From a virus: a stretch of DNA of 32,590 nt. Positions within the stretch are counted from its first letter, which is position 1; every line of letters starts with the position of its first letter. The stretch is taken from positions 1 to 32,590 of IMG/VR virus record IMGVR_UViG_3300036828_001638; one strand, given 5' to 3'. Below, piece by piece: positions 7,686 through 15,968 of this stretch. Made by a program: the position numbers and the translations under genes. The notes below the pieces were generated by a model. It made no database searches. It was given only the letters and a program-made list of their open reading frames with translations, and was not told the DNA's origin.

Positions 7686-8862
7686 TTTCAAGGCTCACGG
7701 TGACACTGTTCAGGCGTGGCACGTTCAGCTCGCTGGTAATGTCCGCCAGTGAAAATTCAATGGAGTCCACCAGTGAAAATGCACGGTGCACCTCCTGCCC
7801 CAGTCGGGAAAAGGAGAAGCGGGAATAGGGCCACGTTTTTTTCACGTCATAGTCCGTGTTTTCACGAAACGCACAGCGGATCAGGTTTTCAATTCCCTGC
7901 GTCAGCACGGCCCGGCCTTCATCGTCCAGATTGTTCAGGTTGTTCACATACACCGTGGCGGCAAGGTCATGGCGTGTTTCCGGCATGGCAAAGCACTGCA
8001 TATCATCGCCGTGGCCGTGGTTGCCCTGGGTGGTGATAAAGTCGTTAACGGTTTCGATAAATGGCGCGGAGGCAACACCACTATCCAGCAATAAAAAGGC
8101 GTTGGCGGTGCCGGGGCCGCGCGGCGCGTCATGTTCAAAGAAAATCCGGTCAACACTCAGCCCGGCCACACCTGCAATCATTGAGCGGTAAACCGCATCG
8201 GTGTGGTAATTGCCCACCAGGTTAAATTGATTGCGGCAACGTTCGCGTAATTCGTCGTCACTCTCTGCATCTGCGCCCGGCTGCGTCAGCCAGCCCTCTT
8301 CGCTGGCGACGTGGCTGATACCGTTCACCGCAACGGGCAGGATGCGGTAATAGCCCGGTGCAAGGTTATAAGCACCACCCACGCCCGTCGCGATAACGGG
8401 CAGCAGTGCGCTGGCCACCGTTGCGTCAATGATGAAATCCGCAGTCGTTACCAGCCCGTAAACCATGCCGTTGATGCGCTCGGTCTGAATCAGCGTTCCG
8501 GCTTTCACCGTCACAGCAGCCCCGGCGTCGTTCTTGAAAAAGCGGATCACACCTTCGGCGGCGCTGGCGGGTTTGGGTGTGACGTTGACCGCCCACGCCA
8601 GCAGGCGCAGCATCTGACCGCTTGCCGTAGCCACAAACATATTGGCCATGATGGTGGACACCAGCGCATCTTTAAGCCACATCGCGGGCGCAGTTACAAT
8701 GGCGGTGATCAGCCGCCAGAAAGGTGACATTCTGGATGTGTTGGTGATCAGCCCTTCACTGGCCACAATGGCATTAAATTGCGCGCTCACTTCCTCTTCG
8801 GTGGTTGGCATTCCGCTCTCAGCCAGGATGCTTTCAAAATCCACCTGCGGTTTGTCTGTCAT
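7678..8862 (-). CDS. J: Baseplate assembly protein J-like
   Basis: Product is 394 aa and matches the P2 gpJ/Mu gp47 baseplate family: hydrophobic N-terminal third, a central VKAGTLIQTERINGMVYGL-type region and the characteristic segment near residues 195-212 (GADAESDDELRERCRNQF). The C-terminal third is also family-like. It forms the wedge of the contractile-tail baseplate together with the DUF2590 and I proteins. Start and upstream stop overlap as ATGA with the DUF2590 gene, so translation is coupled. Confidence 0.9.
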   Translation of the reverse strand: MTDKPQVDFESILAESGMPTTEEEVSAQFNAIVASEGLITNTSRMSPFWRLITAIVTAPAMWLKDALVSTIMANMFVATASGQMLRLLAWAVNVTPKPASAAEGVIRFFKNDAGAAVTVKAGTLIQTERINGMVYGLVTTADFIIDATVASALLPVIATGVGGAYNLAPGYYRILPVAVNGISHVASEEGWLTQPGADAESDDELRERCRNQFNLVGNYHTDAVYRSMIAGVAGLSVDRIFFEHDAPRGPGTANAFLLLDSGVASAPFIETVNDFITTQGNHGHGDDMQCFAMPETRHDLAATVYVNNLNNLDDEGRAVLTQGIENLIRCAFRENTDYDVKKTWPYSRFSFSRLGQEVHRAFSLVDSIEFSLADITSELNVPRLNSVTVSLEND

Positions 8863-9188
8863 AAATCCACCTGTGCGGAAATCGGGCCGAAGTCATAGGT
8901 ATTTGCCGTTATCCATAAACGTTTCTGGCTTTCGTCATTCACCTCCACCGTGCCCGGCACAATGCGTTCATCATCTTCAATCAGCAATTCCAGGCGGGTG
9001 AAGATATCGGCGCGCAGTGTCGGGCTGCGTTCCGCGATAAGCTCCGTTGCAAGACCGCTTTCAATAATGGCGTGAATAACATCCTGACCGATGCTTTTGC
9101 GGTTATTGCACAAATCCGGTTCGCGCCCGGTATTCAGGACAAAATCACCACCCTCGATCAGCAGGTCGATATAAAGTAAATCACTCAT
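8859..9188 (-). CDS. DUF2590 protein, probable baseplate wedge (gpW/gp25-like)
   Basis: Product is 109 aa. I recognise the DUF2590 pattern: LLYIDLLIEGGDFVLN, then ELIAERSPTLRADIFTRLE and VPGTVEV. The order (tape measure, this gene, J) is where P2 has W, and its size suits the gp25-like wedge proteins, so it is probably the W equivalent. Both ends overlap neighbours by four bases (ATGA). No enzymatic motif is visible. Confidence 0.8.
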   Translation of the reverse strand: MSDLLYIDLLIEGGDFVLNTGREPDLCNNRKSIGQDVIHAIIESGLATELIAERSPTLRADIFTRLELLIEDDERIVPGTVEVNDESQKRLWITANTYDFGPISAQVDL

Positions 9189-11152
9189 CCGTGTAACTCC
9201 TGCATTTCCATTAACTGGCCGGGGGTTAACATTTCTTTTGGATAAACGTTTACCGTGCCAATTGTTTTGCTGTTATTTGTGGTGGCTTTTGAATTGCTGC
9301 TAATGGTTTTATTAATTCCGCCACGTTCGATATTTTTTAAATTACCGCCCGTTGATAGCGTGTTACTGGCTGTGGCGGGCTGCGTTTCGCCAGACGTTGA
9401 AATATTCACGCCGGGCAGTTTATTTAATTTTTCTACCATCCAATTCCACGAATCATTAAAGCCGCCTTTGATTGTGTTCCAGATGTTATCGAACATATTC
9501 ATAAAGCCCGAAGCCATGCTGCTTAATGCCTGTGCAGGGGAAAAGCCGGAAAGTAAATCCGTGAATTTTGTCCAGCCGTCACTAATGTATTGCCACACAT
9601 CGGCAAACACATCGCCCAGCCACTTCACCACAGCGGCCACAGCTTTAAACGCCTGCGTGTCCATTACCGCCGTCTTCACTGCATCCCAGTGTTTGATAAG
9701 CAGGTAACAGCCCACGCCCAGCAATGCGATCGCACCGACGATCAACAGAATAGGCCAGCTCATGAAGTTAATCGCCGCCCCGGTCAACACGGCCGCCATA
9801 CGCAGTGCCAGCATCACACCGCGCACCATCTTCATGGTTTTCGCCCACACAAGGTTTGCTTTTGTCACCGCCCAGGTGATGGCCGCATTGATTTTGGTGA
9901 CGGCCGTCAGCGCCTTCCAGACTCCGGTCAGCCCCAGCATGATGAATTTAGACACGCCCATCACGATATTGGCCACCGCTCCGGCTGCGGCGAAACTCAA
10001 CAGCGCCATCGCTGCATAACCGACGTACCGCGCAATATTAGGGAACATCTGCATCCAGCGTGCAAAGGTCTGCCCCATATCGGCCAGACTATTGAGGAGC
10101 GGATACAGGACAGGCATCAGCGTGAGGCCAATCACGGTCTGGATAGCTTTCAGGATAGCCATGAATCTGTCCCACGGTTTCACCAGTTTGGCCGCCATTT
10201 CCTGGGTGCGTTTCAGCCCGTCAGAGCCGCCCAGCTCGGTGATGTTGCGCTGGAGTGTGCCCACGTTGCCGTAAAGCTGCTTGATCACGGCCGAACTGCT
10301 GCCAAAGGCTTCATCTAATTCCGCCTGGGCTTTCAGGTTGCCTTCCAGGCTCTTGCCATATTTTCCCTGCAATTTGATAAGCATTTCCGGCATCGAGAGC
10401 ATTTTCCCGCTGGCATCGGTGAACGACAGGCCCAGTTTTTTTGCGCCCGCCGCCGCACTGGTCATAAAGCCTTCATAAGCCCCACTGGCCCCGGTGCCAA
10501 GCGTGCGATTTAGCTCGCCCAGCACGGCCAGTTGTTCGTTCATGTTCACGCCGAAGTTACTGCCCACACCGCGCGCGCCTTCCATCAGCCCTTTGATAGT
10601 GGCCATTTCCGTGCCGAAGGTTTTGCGCATATACACCATTTTCCCGGCCAGCTGTTCCGCAAACGGAACCTTGCCCAGCCGGGCCGCTTCTGACGAGAAG
10701 TTAGCAGTCATCTGCCCCATAAATTCGGCGGTTTCTGCTGTGGTGGACTTCATGGCAAACGCCAGAGTGTTAGCGACTTTCGTCATTTTCGGCAGCTCGC
10801 CCGCCGTCAGCCCGGCAATGGCTGCGTTAATGGTTTCAGTGGATTTAACAAACTCCACCGCACTGGTGCCAAACATCATGCTGAACGTCAGCGCATCACG
10901 CTGTACCGTTTTGAGTGATGTGTTATCAATCCCGTTTGCGGCAGCATCGTTGAGCGCGTCATACATCTCAATTGCCGGAGATAACGCACCCTTGATAGCC
11001 AGTCCGGTGGCGGCCAGCGCCACAGCACCGCCACCAATCTGTTTAAAAGCAGCCGTTGATTTTTCGGCAAAACCGACAACGTTGTTTTGCGCCTGTTTTA
11101 AAGGGCGCGACAACTTGTCGATAAGGCTTAATGTAAAATCTAATTGTTTCAT
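9185..11152 (-). CDS. Tail tape measure protein
   Basis: Product is 655 aa, the longest tail protein. It has the tape-measure layout: N-terminal coiled-coil start (MKQLDFTLSLIDKLSRPLKQ), Ala/Gly-rich stretches, a conserved TPxAA-type region around 100-300, several hydrophobic segments between about 350 and 490 (LLSFAAAGAVANIVMGV and LLIVGAIALLGVGCYLLI among them), and a Ser/Asn/Thr-rich tail. It sets tail length and is ejected with the DNA. Its ATG overlaps the stop of the frameshifted chaperone (ATGA), the classical chaperone-tape measure arrangement. 655 aa suggests a tail somewhat shorter than P2's if the usual length rule applies. Confidence 0.92.
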   Translation of the reverse strand: MKQLDFTLSLIDKLSRPLKQAQNNVVGFAEKSTAAFKQIGGGAVALAATGLAIKGALSPAIEMYDALNDAAANGIDNTSLKTVQRDALTFSMMFGTSAVEFVKSTETINAAIAGLTAGELPKMTKVANTLAFAMKSTTAETAEFMGQMTANFSSEAARLGKVPFAEQLAGKMVYMRKTFGTEMATIKGLMEGARGVGSNFGVNMNEQLAVLGELNRTLGTGASGAYEGFMTSAAAGAKKLGLSFTDASGKMLSMPEMLIKLQGKYGKSLEGNLKAQAELDEAFGSSSAVIKQLYGNVGTLQRNITELGGSDGLKRTQEMAAKLVKPWDRFMAILKAIQTVIGLTLMPVLYPLLNSLADMGQTFARWMQMFPNIARYVGYAAMALLSFAAAGAVANIVMGVSKFIMLGLTGVWKALTAVTKINAAITWAVTKANLVWAKTMKMVRGVMLALRMAAVLTGAAINFMSWPILLIVGAIALLGVGCYLLIKHWDAVKTAVMDTQAFKAVAAVVKWLGDVFADVWQYISDGWTKFTDLLSGFSPAQALSSMASGFMNMFDNIWNTIKGGFNDSWNWMVEKLNKLPGVNISTSGETQPATASNTLSTGGNLKNIERGGINKTISSNSKATTNNSKTIGTVNVYPKEMLTPGQLMEMQELHG

Positions 11153-11597
11153 TCGGTGCCTTTAAATGCCGTGCCTATTCCACCCGCTACCGCAATGCGC
11201 ATATATTCCCAGTGGCGATTATCCAGCCAGACAGCGGCCGCAATATCATCAGCGGAATCATTACCCTGTGGTAAATAATGGCGGCGTAATATTAAGTATT
11301 GTTCGAGTCCGTTCTGTTCAATTGCCCGGACTCGATTACTTAGTTTTTTACTTCGATTTCCAGCTCAGGCGCATAAATTTCATTGACCTTTCCGGCCAAC
11401 TGAATAGCCGCCCCCGGACGCTGTAAAATATCTTCAAGCGCGGGTTTTGTTTTGGTGGAAACAATGCGCATTAAATAACTGTGCGCCGGAGCCACTTTAT
11501 TATCCATCGCCATTTCATTAATGAATTTATTGTATGCGGTCTGGTTCGGTTCGAAAATAACATCCTGACCAGCAACAACCATTTTAATCTGTTCCAT
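11149..11597 (-). CDS. Tail assembly chaperone, -1 frameshift long form
   Basis: Joined product of the 85-aa upstream frame (11340-11597) and a -1 frame open from the slippery site at 11343-11349 to the TGA at 11149-11151. The -1 extension adds about 64 residues beginning LSNRVRAIEQNGLEQYLILR and ending IGTAFKGTE. It has no start codon of its own with a ribosome site, it is open without interruption, and its stop overlaps the tape measure ATG. This is the arrangement of lambda G/GT and P2 E/E+E', where a small fraction of ribosomes slip and make a long chaperone that binds tube subunits and the tape measure. Coordinates span both frames. Frameshifting is inferred from sequence, not measured. 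Confidence 0.8.
11340..11597 (-). CDS. Tail assembly chaperone, short form (DUF2765-like)
   Basis: Product is 85 aa from the ATG at 11597 (MEQIKMVVAGQDV), chosen over an upstream GTG because GAGAGAG lies eight bases before it. It resembles the DUF2765 tail assembly chaperone family, including QTAYNKFINEMAMDNKVAPA in the middle. Acidic and small, it is made in excess relative to the frameshifted long form in related systems. The ATG lies inside the last codons of Rz1 (14-base overlap), so the lysis and tail genes are translationally linked. Confidence 0.85.
   Translation of the reverse strand: MEQIKMVVAGQDVIFEPNQTAYNKFINEMAMDNKVAPAHSYLMRIVSTKTKPALEDILQRPGAAIQLAGKVNEIYAPELEIEVKN
11343..11349 (-). 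promoter_or_regulatory. Programmed -1 ribosomal frameshift site A AAA AAC
   Basis: On the minus strand the zero frame reads GTA AAA AAC TAA; the heptamer A AAA AAC has the X XXY YYZ form and lies directly before the zero-frame stop. Slippage gives AAA AAA CTA AGT and opens the 64-codon extension. Downstream, GAGTCCG and CGGACTC (minus-strand transcript, separated by about 17 bases, + strand 11306-11336) can pair into a hairpin starting about six bases after the heptamer, the usual position for a frameshift stimulator. Confidence 0.82.
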
Positions 11598-11883
11598 AAA
11601 TAACACTCTCTCTTAAATTAATTTCATCAACAAGTTGGTTATGACGTGCGGCGCATTCGCCGTACAGCGCAAGGTAAATCGTTAAAAGGTCTGCGGCGTT
11701 TTTACCCTGGGTGCCAGCCAGGCGCGGCAGCTGCGTGGCGCATTTAGTTTTCAGGCTTTCCTGATAACGCTCGTTCGGTACGGGCGGCTGCTTCGTTGTA
11801 CATGCTGACAAAATCAGCAGACATGCACACATTGGTAAAGACCGGCTTAACCACTTCGGTGCGAATTTCGCGGGGCGGTGCAT
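11584..11883 (-). CDS. Rz1: Rz1-like outer-membrane spanin lipoprotein
   Basis: Product is 99 aa. A lipoprotein signal ends in lipobox Leu-Ser-Ala-Cys with Cys28, followed by the Pro-containing stretch TTKQPPVPNERY. The start at 11883 has GGAGG nine bases upstream. The first 140 bases lie inside the Rz gene in another frame, the classical Rz/Rz1 overlap. It pairs with Rz to fuse inner and outer membranes in the final step of lysis. It is longer than the lambda Rz1 and continues about 50 residues past the end of Rz into the tail chaperone start. Confidence 0.85.
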   Translation of the reverse strand: MHRPAKFAPKWLSRSLPMCACLLILSACTTKQPPVPNERYQESLKTKCATQLPRLAGTQGKNAADLLTIYLALYGECAARHNQLVDEINLRESVIYGTD

Positions 11884-12076
11884 TTTTTAACGCCTCCAGT
11901 TTATCTTCCAGTGCGCGGCCGGAACGGCTGGCAATATCGGCCATGCGCTGCCCGGTGGCCGCTGCCGCTTTGTTCACGGCAAGATCAACACTGTCACGCT
12001 GCCAGCTGGCCGTTTTCCAGCCCCCGGCAAAGGAAAGGACAATCAGGCACAACCAGCCCACCACGACACTATCCAT
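11744..12076 (-). CDS. Rz: Rz-like inner-membrane spanin
   Basis: Product is 110 aa: a single N-terminal membrane segment (about residues 5-20, VVGWLCLIVLSFAGGW) and a helical, charged periplasmic part with heptad-like pattern (ASRSGRALEDKLEALKN). It joins Rz1 to span the periplasm. Its ATG overlaps the endolysin stop (TGATG), and Rz1 begins within it, so holin, endolysin and spanins form one coupled cassette. Confidence 0.85.
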   Translation of the reverse strand: MDSVVVGWLCLIVLSFAGGWKTASWQRDSVDLAVNKAAAATGQRMADIASRSGRALEDKLEALKNAPPREIRTEVVKPVFTNVCMSADFVSMYNEAAARTERALSGKPEN

Positions 12077-12417
12077 CAGCGCACCCCGTTATACTCAAGG
12101 CTAAAGTGATTGCCGTCCGGGTTGGTTTTAAAGCGCCCGCCCCAGTTACCGCCCAGTGTCTCCCAGTATTCGCCCAGGGGGAGATAATCGGCCGTGCGGG
12201 TCATGTATTGCCCGTTCACGAACAGATTTAAATCCACCGCCAGACGCAGGGTGTGCAGGCTGTTGGCGATCCCGCTGCCTTTCTTCGCATTCAGTGCCGA
12301 CTGTTCCGGTGTGCGGTACGCCTCGCCAAAGGTCAGGCGGTAGCCGTGGTCTTCTGCCCAGTTAATCAGGCTGGCAATCTTCACCGTGAACAGCTGCTGT
12401 TTTTCGCTCAGTGTCAT
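12076..12417 (-). CDS. Endolysin, M15-family peptidase
   Basis: Product is 113 aa. Zinc-peptidase M15 features are visible: His55 and Asp62 in SLHTLRLAVD and His104 in GNHFSLEY form the metal site, with an ERAYRTPEQ-like segment (GEAYRTPEQSALN, 31-43). The family includes L-alanyl-D-glutamate and D-Ala-D-Ala cleaving lysins such as that of T5. It has no signal peptide, so it depends on the holin. The start overlaps the holin stop as TAATG. P2 uses a different endolysin class (K), so the lysis module is of another origin. Confidence 0.9.
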   Translation of the reverse strand: MTLSEKQQLFTVKIASLINWAEDHGYRLTFGEAYRTPEQSALNAKKGSGIANSLHTLRLAVDLNLFVNGQYMTRTADYLPLGEYWETLGGNWGGRFKTNPDGNHFSLEYNGVR

Positions 12418-12707
12418 TATTTGGTGTCCTCTTTATCTTTCCCGGCTGCACGACGGCGCAACCACAATTCAACGGCCTGATAACCCGCGATACCCAGTCC
12501 CGCGCCGACTCCCTGGATCGCCAGTGGACTCGCATCCGGGATCTGAATCAGCACCGCCCCGGCCATGACTGCAACAAAGCTGCCCAAAATTACACGGCTG
12601 ACAAACAGGCGCGGTGTAATGGTGTCATTGCTGGCCAGTACTTTGGCCACTGCAATCAGCGCACCCATAATCAGCAGCGTGTAAAGACTCTTGTCGTGCT
12701 CCTGCAT
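12417..12707 (-). CDS. Phage holin
   Basis: Product is 96 aa with two to three hydrophobic segments (about 9-25, 36-53 and 60-78) and a highly charged C-terminal tail (LRRRAAGKDKEDTK), the usual build of holins. It lies directly upstream of the endolysin with a one-base overlap, ten bases after the tube gene. It would form the membrane lesions that release the endolysin. The exact holin class is not certain. Internal starts that would give an antiholin were not evident. Confidence 0.85.
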   Translation of the reverse strand: MQEHDKSLYTLLIMGALIAVAKVLASNDTITPRLFVSRVILGSFVAVMAGAVLIQIPDASPLAIQGVGAGLGIAGYQAVELWLRRRAAGKDKEDTK

Positions 12708-12716
12708 CCTTTGTCC

Positions 12717-13172
12717 TTATCCGATCAGGTTTTCAGTGGCTTCCGGCTCCAGATAAGGAATGCCGTCGATGTTGATAAATTTCGGGCTTGTCACCAGAAA
12801 CTTAATCTTGCGGGTAGCCAGTGCGCCGCCTTTCGGATCGAGGTCGAGGATATTGCTCAACACCAGCTTGCAGCCGAATGCTTCAATTTTTTGCTCCTCG
12901 TTTCCGGCTTTGGCGTAAAACAGGAAATCCAGTTCAGGAATGCCGCGCCATGAACCCGCTGCCTGTGCGCGGGCCTTAATGGCGGCCAGTGCTTTGGTGG
13001 ACAGTTCAATTTCCCCCTCAGCGGAAACATCGCCATCAACGTAACCATCAGGCACACCACGCGTCTGCGCGGCGGCGGTATTGTCGGTAATATCCAGAGA
13101 AATCTTTTCGGCGTGGCACAGGTCGCCTTCCATGAAGAAATCAAAGGATTGCCCGGAAATGCGTCTGCTCAT
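12717..13172 (-). CDS. Tail tube protein (DUF2597)
   Basis: Product is 151 aa. I recognise the DUF2597 pattern: MSRRISGQSFDFFMEGDL at the start, then DGYVDGDVSAEGEIELSTK and a C-terminal KFINIDGIPYLE. In HP1/K139-like phages this follows the DUF2586 sheath protein, where P2 has FII after FI, so it is the likely inner tube. The ATG overlaps the sheath stop as ATGA, in keeping with stoichiometric synthesis of sheath and tube. Confidence 0.82.
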   Translation of the reverse strand: MSRRISGQSFDFFMEGDLCHAEKISLDITDNTAAAQTRGVPDGYVDGDVSAEGEIELSTKALAAIKARAQAAGSWRGIPELDFLFYAKAGNEEQKIEAFGCKLVLSNILDLDPKGGALATRKIKFLVTSPKFINIDGIPYLEPEATENLIG

Positions 13173-14302
13173 GCGGTGGCCTCCAGAGAGCTATCAAGTA
13201 ACAGACTGATTGAGATTTGCAGCGGCACTTCATAGGTGCGCACCACTATATAAATGCTCACCGCTTTTTTGTTCTGCCAGACAATGGTCACATCACCATC
13301 CTGCGGCGGCTTCACCTCGCCGGGGAATGACACACCGTTAATGTTCGCGGCGGTGGACATTTCGCGCAGCGGTTTAGCAAACAGCGTCTGGTGCGCGGCA
13401 ATGCTGCCGGGCGTACTGTTCAGCGAACGATCCGCGATTTTGCTGATAGCCAGCAGGCGCACACGTCGCGCAGCTTTATCCGCAATGCGCAGCGTTTCAA
13501 TCGACTGATAATCACCGCCTTCCACGTCCAGCGTGCGGCCATCGGCCCAGTAATAACCGTCATAATCCGGGTACCACATCGGCACGCTAAAGCGCTGCGC
13601 TTCAAGCGCCTGGAGTGTCGCCAGCTCAAGCGGTAAACCTGTACCGTCCAGCGGCAATTCATCGCTGCCAAGACTCAGGAGCGGCCCGGTTTTTACGCGT
13701 GCCGGGCTGTCTGCGATAGTCACAGCGCGATTGCACAAACGGCCCGCCAGCACGCCTGGCTCACAACCCCACAGGCGGGGAACCAGATTTACCGCTTTTT
13801 CGGCAATGCCGTCCTGCAACATCGACAACCGCGCCAGATAATCCGCCTGGCTTTCCTCGTCCTGAATACCCTGCACAGCCAGCAGGAACCACGCCCAGCG
13901 GCCAAACTTCGCGATCAGTTCAGCGCGAAGCGTTGCAGCCTGATTAATCTGTGTTTTGTCTGCCACATCATCCGACAACACCACGCCTTCCACGGAGCAG
14001 GAAAGCTGTGCGCTGCGTACCGCATCCATCCATGCGTCTGGCTCGCTGTCGTCTTCCAGTACATGGACAAAGCCCCACCAGTTCTGACCTGCGTTAAGCA
14101 TGGCGGCCATCACATCATTTTTTAACGGGCTTTCTTTTTCACCTAGCAGCGCATCAAAATTGGTTTGGGTATTTACGGCGACGGTTTTACCCGCCTGCAC
14201 CGAACCCGTTGCGGCACCGATAAACAGCACTGCACGCTCCACCTCATTGGTTTCGCCAAGCAGCTGATTCACCTGATCCACGTTTACATTAGGCCACGTC
14301 AT
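13169..14302 (-). CDS. Tail sheath protein (DUF2586)
   Basis: Product is 377 aa and fits the DUF2586 family of contractile sheath proteins found in HP1/K139-type phages. Features include the N-terminal MTWPNVNVDQVNQL segment, an acidic central domain, and a C-terminal domain with the strand-rich GDVTIVWQNKKAVSIYIVVRT end expected of sheath cores that interlock through beta-strands. It overlaps the S-like gene by 14 bases and the tube gene by four. It contracts to drive the tube through the envelope. Confidence 0.85.
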   Translation of the reverse strand: MTWPNVNVDQVNQLLGETNEVERAVLFIGAATGSVQAGKTVAVNTQTNFDALLGEKESPLKNDVMAAMLNAGQNWWGFVHVLEDDSEPDAWMDAVRSAQLSCSVEGVVLSDDVADKTQINQAATLRAELIAKFGRWAWFLLAVQGIQDEESQADYLARLSMLQDGIAEKAVNLVPRLWGCEPGVLAGRLCNRAVTIADSPARVKTGPLLSLGSDELPLDGTGLPLELATLQALEAQRFSVPMWYPDYDGYYWADGRTLDVEGGDYQSIETLRIADKAARRVRLLAISKIADRSLNSTPGSIAAHQTLFAKPLREMSTAANINGVSFPGEVKPPQDGDVTIVWQNKKAVSIYIVVRTYEVPLQISISLLLDSSLEATA

Positions 14303-15005
14303 TGCTTCCCCTTATATCCTGCGCCTGGACGTCCCAGCCAAAGCCAATGCCTTGCAGCTGTCGCACCAGGGCGTTGTTAAATTCATCGTCGCTCATGCCC
14401 AAAAAGACGCGGGCAGGAAGATCAACCGTCCAGCTTGTTTTCACCGCCTTGCCGCTTAACTTTCTGATAAGCAGCCCGGCCTGTGCGTATGGCATGGTTT
14501 CCGTAATCTGGCGCATTGTGGGCTTTTTCACCCGCTTGCCGCGCCGTATCTGGTAGCCCAGCGCCCGCAATTTTTTGGCCTGTGCGGCCGTGGCCATCTT
14601 CCCCGGCTCTGCGGGGCGAGATTTGCCGCTGCGATTAATGCGAACACTCATCCCGTTTTGCTGGGAATATCCCACCGTGCCAGCGGGTACCGGGCTTTCT
14701 CCGTTCCGGTAGCCACCGCCCTGCAAATACACCCGCACCGCCTGTATTTCCGGCATTTCCCGGATGTGCAGCAATTTGGGCAGGTTGCGCAGCATCTTCC
14801 CTTTGCGCTTCGTTTTACGCCCTGGCCATGCCGTGCCGTCCGGTGATTCCTGGTTACGAACATGACGTTTTGCGGCCGCAATTAACCCGTATTTGGCCAT
14901 TCGCCACAGCAACCGCTGACGCTTTTTAGGCGGTAGCTCCAGACTGGCCAGCGTGGTGCGCAGTTCGGCCAGTTGCTTTTTATTCAGCTCGCCGCCCGCA
15001 ATCAT
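14289..15005 (-). CDS. S: Virion morphogenesis / tail completion protein S-like
   Basis: Product is 238 aa, strongly basic (Lys/Arg-rich between about 25 and 175), matching the phage virion morphogenesis family that includes P2 gpS. The N-terminal LNKKQLAELRTTLASLELPPKKRQRLLWR segment and the C-terminal RVFLGMSDDEFNNALVRQL are typical. It is longer than P2 gpS (about 150 aa), because of a basic central insertion near residues 90-175. It acts with R at the head-proximal tail end. It overlaps both neighbours. Confidence 0.8.
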   Translation of the reverse strand: MIAGGELNKKQLAELRTTLASLELPPKKRQRLLWRMAKYGLIAAAKRHVRNQESPDGTAWPGRKTKRKGKMLRNLPKLLHIREMPEIQAVRVYLQGGGYRNGESPVPAGTVGYSQQNGMSVRINRSGKSRPAEPGKMATAAQAKKLRALGYQIRRGKRVKKPTMRQITETMPYAQAGLLIRKLSGKAVKTSWTVDLPARVFLGMSDDEFNNALVRQLQGIGFGWDVQAQDIRGSNDVA

Positions 15006-15508
15006 TCGGCCAGTCCTGCGGGTGCGCCCGCTTCGTCAACGGCGTACACGGTGGCGGTGAGCGCCGTCCAGATTTCAGCGTCAGCCAGTGACCAGCGTTC
15101 ACCCCGAAACGGAATATCACCGTTTTCGTCTTTTCTGATCACCAGTTCTTCGGCCATCGGCACAGTCAGCACCACCGTGGCCGTTTCTTCGTCTTCCACA
15201 GTGACATCCCACTGCGGATCGGCATCGGTAATGCCGATATCGTCGAACAAATCGCGATCCGCATCATCCAGCCAGGCGAGCATCAGCGACATAAGCAGCT
15301 GCGGGGCGCACAGGCGATACGGGAAACGCTCCCAGCTCAACACCGCGTCATAGCGGACAATGGCCTGCCGATACTGATCCAGCCCCATATCTTTGGCGGC
15401 CAGTACCAGCCCCAGTTCATCCACAATGCTGTCAAATGACTGCATCGCGCGGGCGGGTACGTTTTCCTTAAAAAATGCCGTCAGGCTTTCAAGCTGTGTC
15501 TGGCTCAT
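15002..15508 (-). CDS. R: Tail completion protein R-like
   Basis: Product is 168 aa and fits the P2 gpR family: LTAFFKENVPARAMQSF at the start, a central RYDAVLSWERFPYR segment and an acidic second half with DDADRDLFDDIG and DPQWDVTVEDEETATVV. P2 gpR acts in tail completion with S. Four-base ATGA-type overlaps at both ends place it in the coupled L-R-S series. Confidence 0.85.
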   Translation of the reverse strand: MSQTQLESLTAFFKENVPARAMQSFDSIVDELGLVLAAKDMGLDQYRQAIVRYDAVLSWERFPYRLCAPQLLMSLMLAWLDDADRDLFDDIGITDADPQWDVTVEDEETATVVLTVPMAEELVIRKDENGDIPFRGERWSLADAEIWTALTATVYAVDEAGAPAGLAE

Positions 15509-15957
15509 ACTTTTTTCACCGTGGCCCGTTTCAGCCCCTTCATGCGGCGAATGACCACTGACGCCTCAGTCAGTAACCCGGCGCGGGTTTCCGTGCTTTC
15601 CTGCCCTGGGTGTGTTTCACGTCGCCCGATGGTGGCAAACTCGCCCAGCAAATCCGCTTTACCCCTGGCAAAAACCGCTTTGGTATACTGGGCGCAAAGG
15701 CCGTTCAGATTACCCATCGTCGCCCCCGGCACCTCGGCGGCCAGCGCATATCCTTTGGCTTTCCAGCCCGCTTCAACCTTTTCCAGTTCGGCGTTAACCT
15801 CCATCACCGCAGCCAGTAGCGCCTGGGCGATGGTGTCGGCAGCAATATCAGGCGGTAGTGACCGTTGTTCCTGAAAATCCTGGAGGTTCAAATCAGGCCA
15901 GAATCCGTTATTCGTCAGCGGTTCATCCTGGTAATCCAGTGGCTTTCCGCTAAACAT
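15505..15957 (-). CDS. L: Head completion/stabilisation protein L
   Basis: Product is 150 aa and fits P2 gpL, which closes and stabilises the filled head at the connector. Visible family traits are the FWPDLNLQDFQEQRSLP segment around residues 19-35 and the helical ALLAAVMEVNAELE around 46-60. A strong ribosome site (AAGGAGGTTTT) precedes the ATG. Unlike P2, a structured 98-base gap separates it from the terminase gene M upstream. Confidence 0.87.
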   Translation of the reverse strand: MFSGKPLDYQDEPLTNNGFWPDLNLQDFQEQRSLPPDIAADTIAQALLAAVMEVNAELEKVEAGWKAKGYALAAEVPGATMGNLNGLCAQYTKAVFARGKADLLGEFATIGRRETHPGQESTETRAGLLTEASVVIRRMKGLKRATVKKV

Positions 15958-15968
15958 AAAACCTCCTT

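Noticed and set aside
9590-10318. 242-aa + strand frame antisense to the tape measure gene
   Set aside because: His/Gln/Arg-rich composition typical of an antisense frame in GC-rich coding DNA; the tape measure frame is certain.
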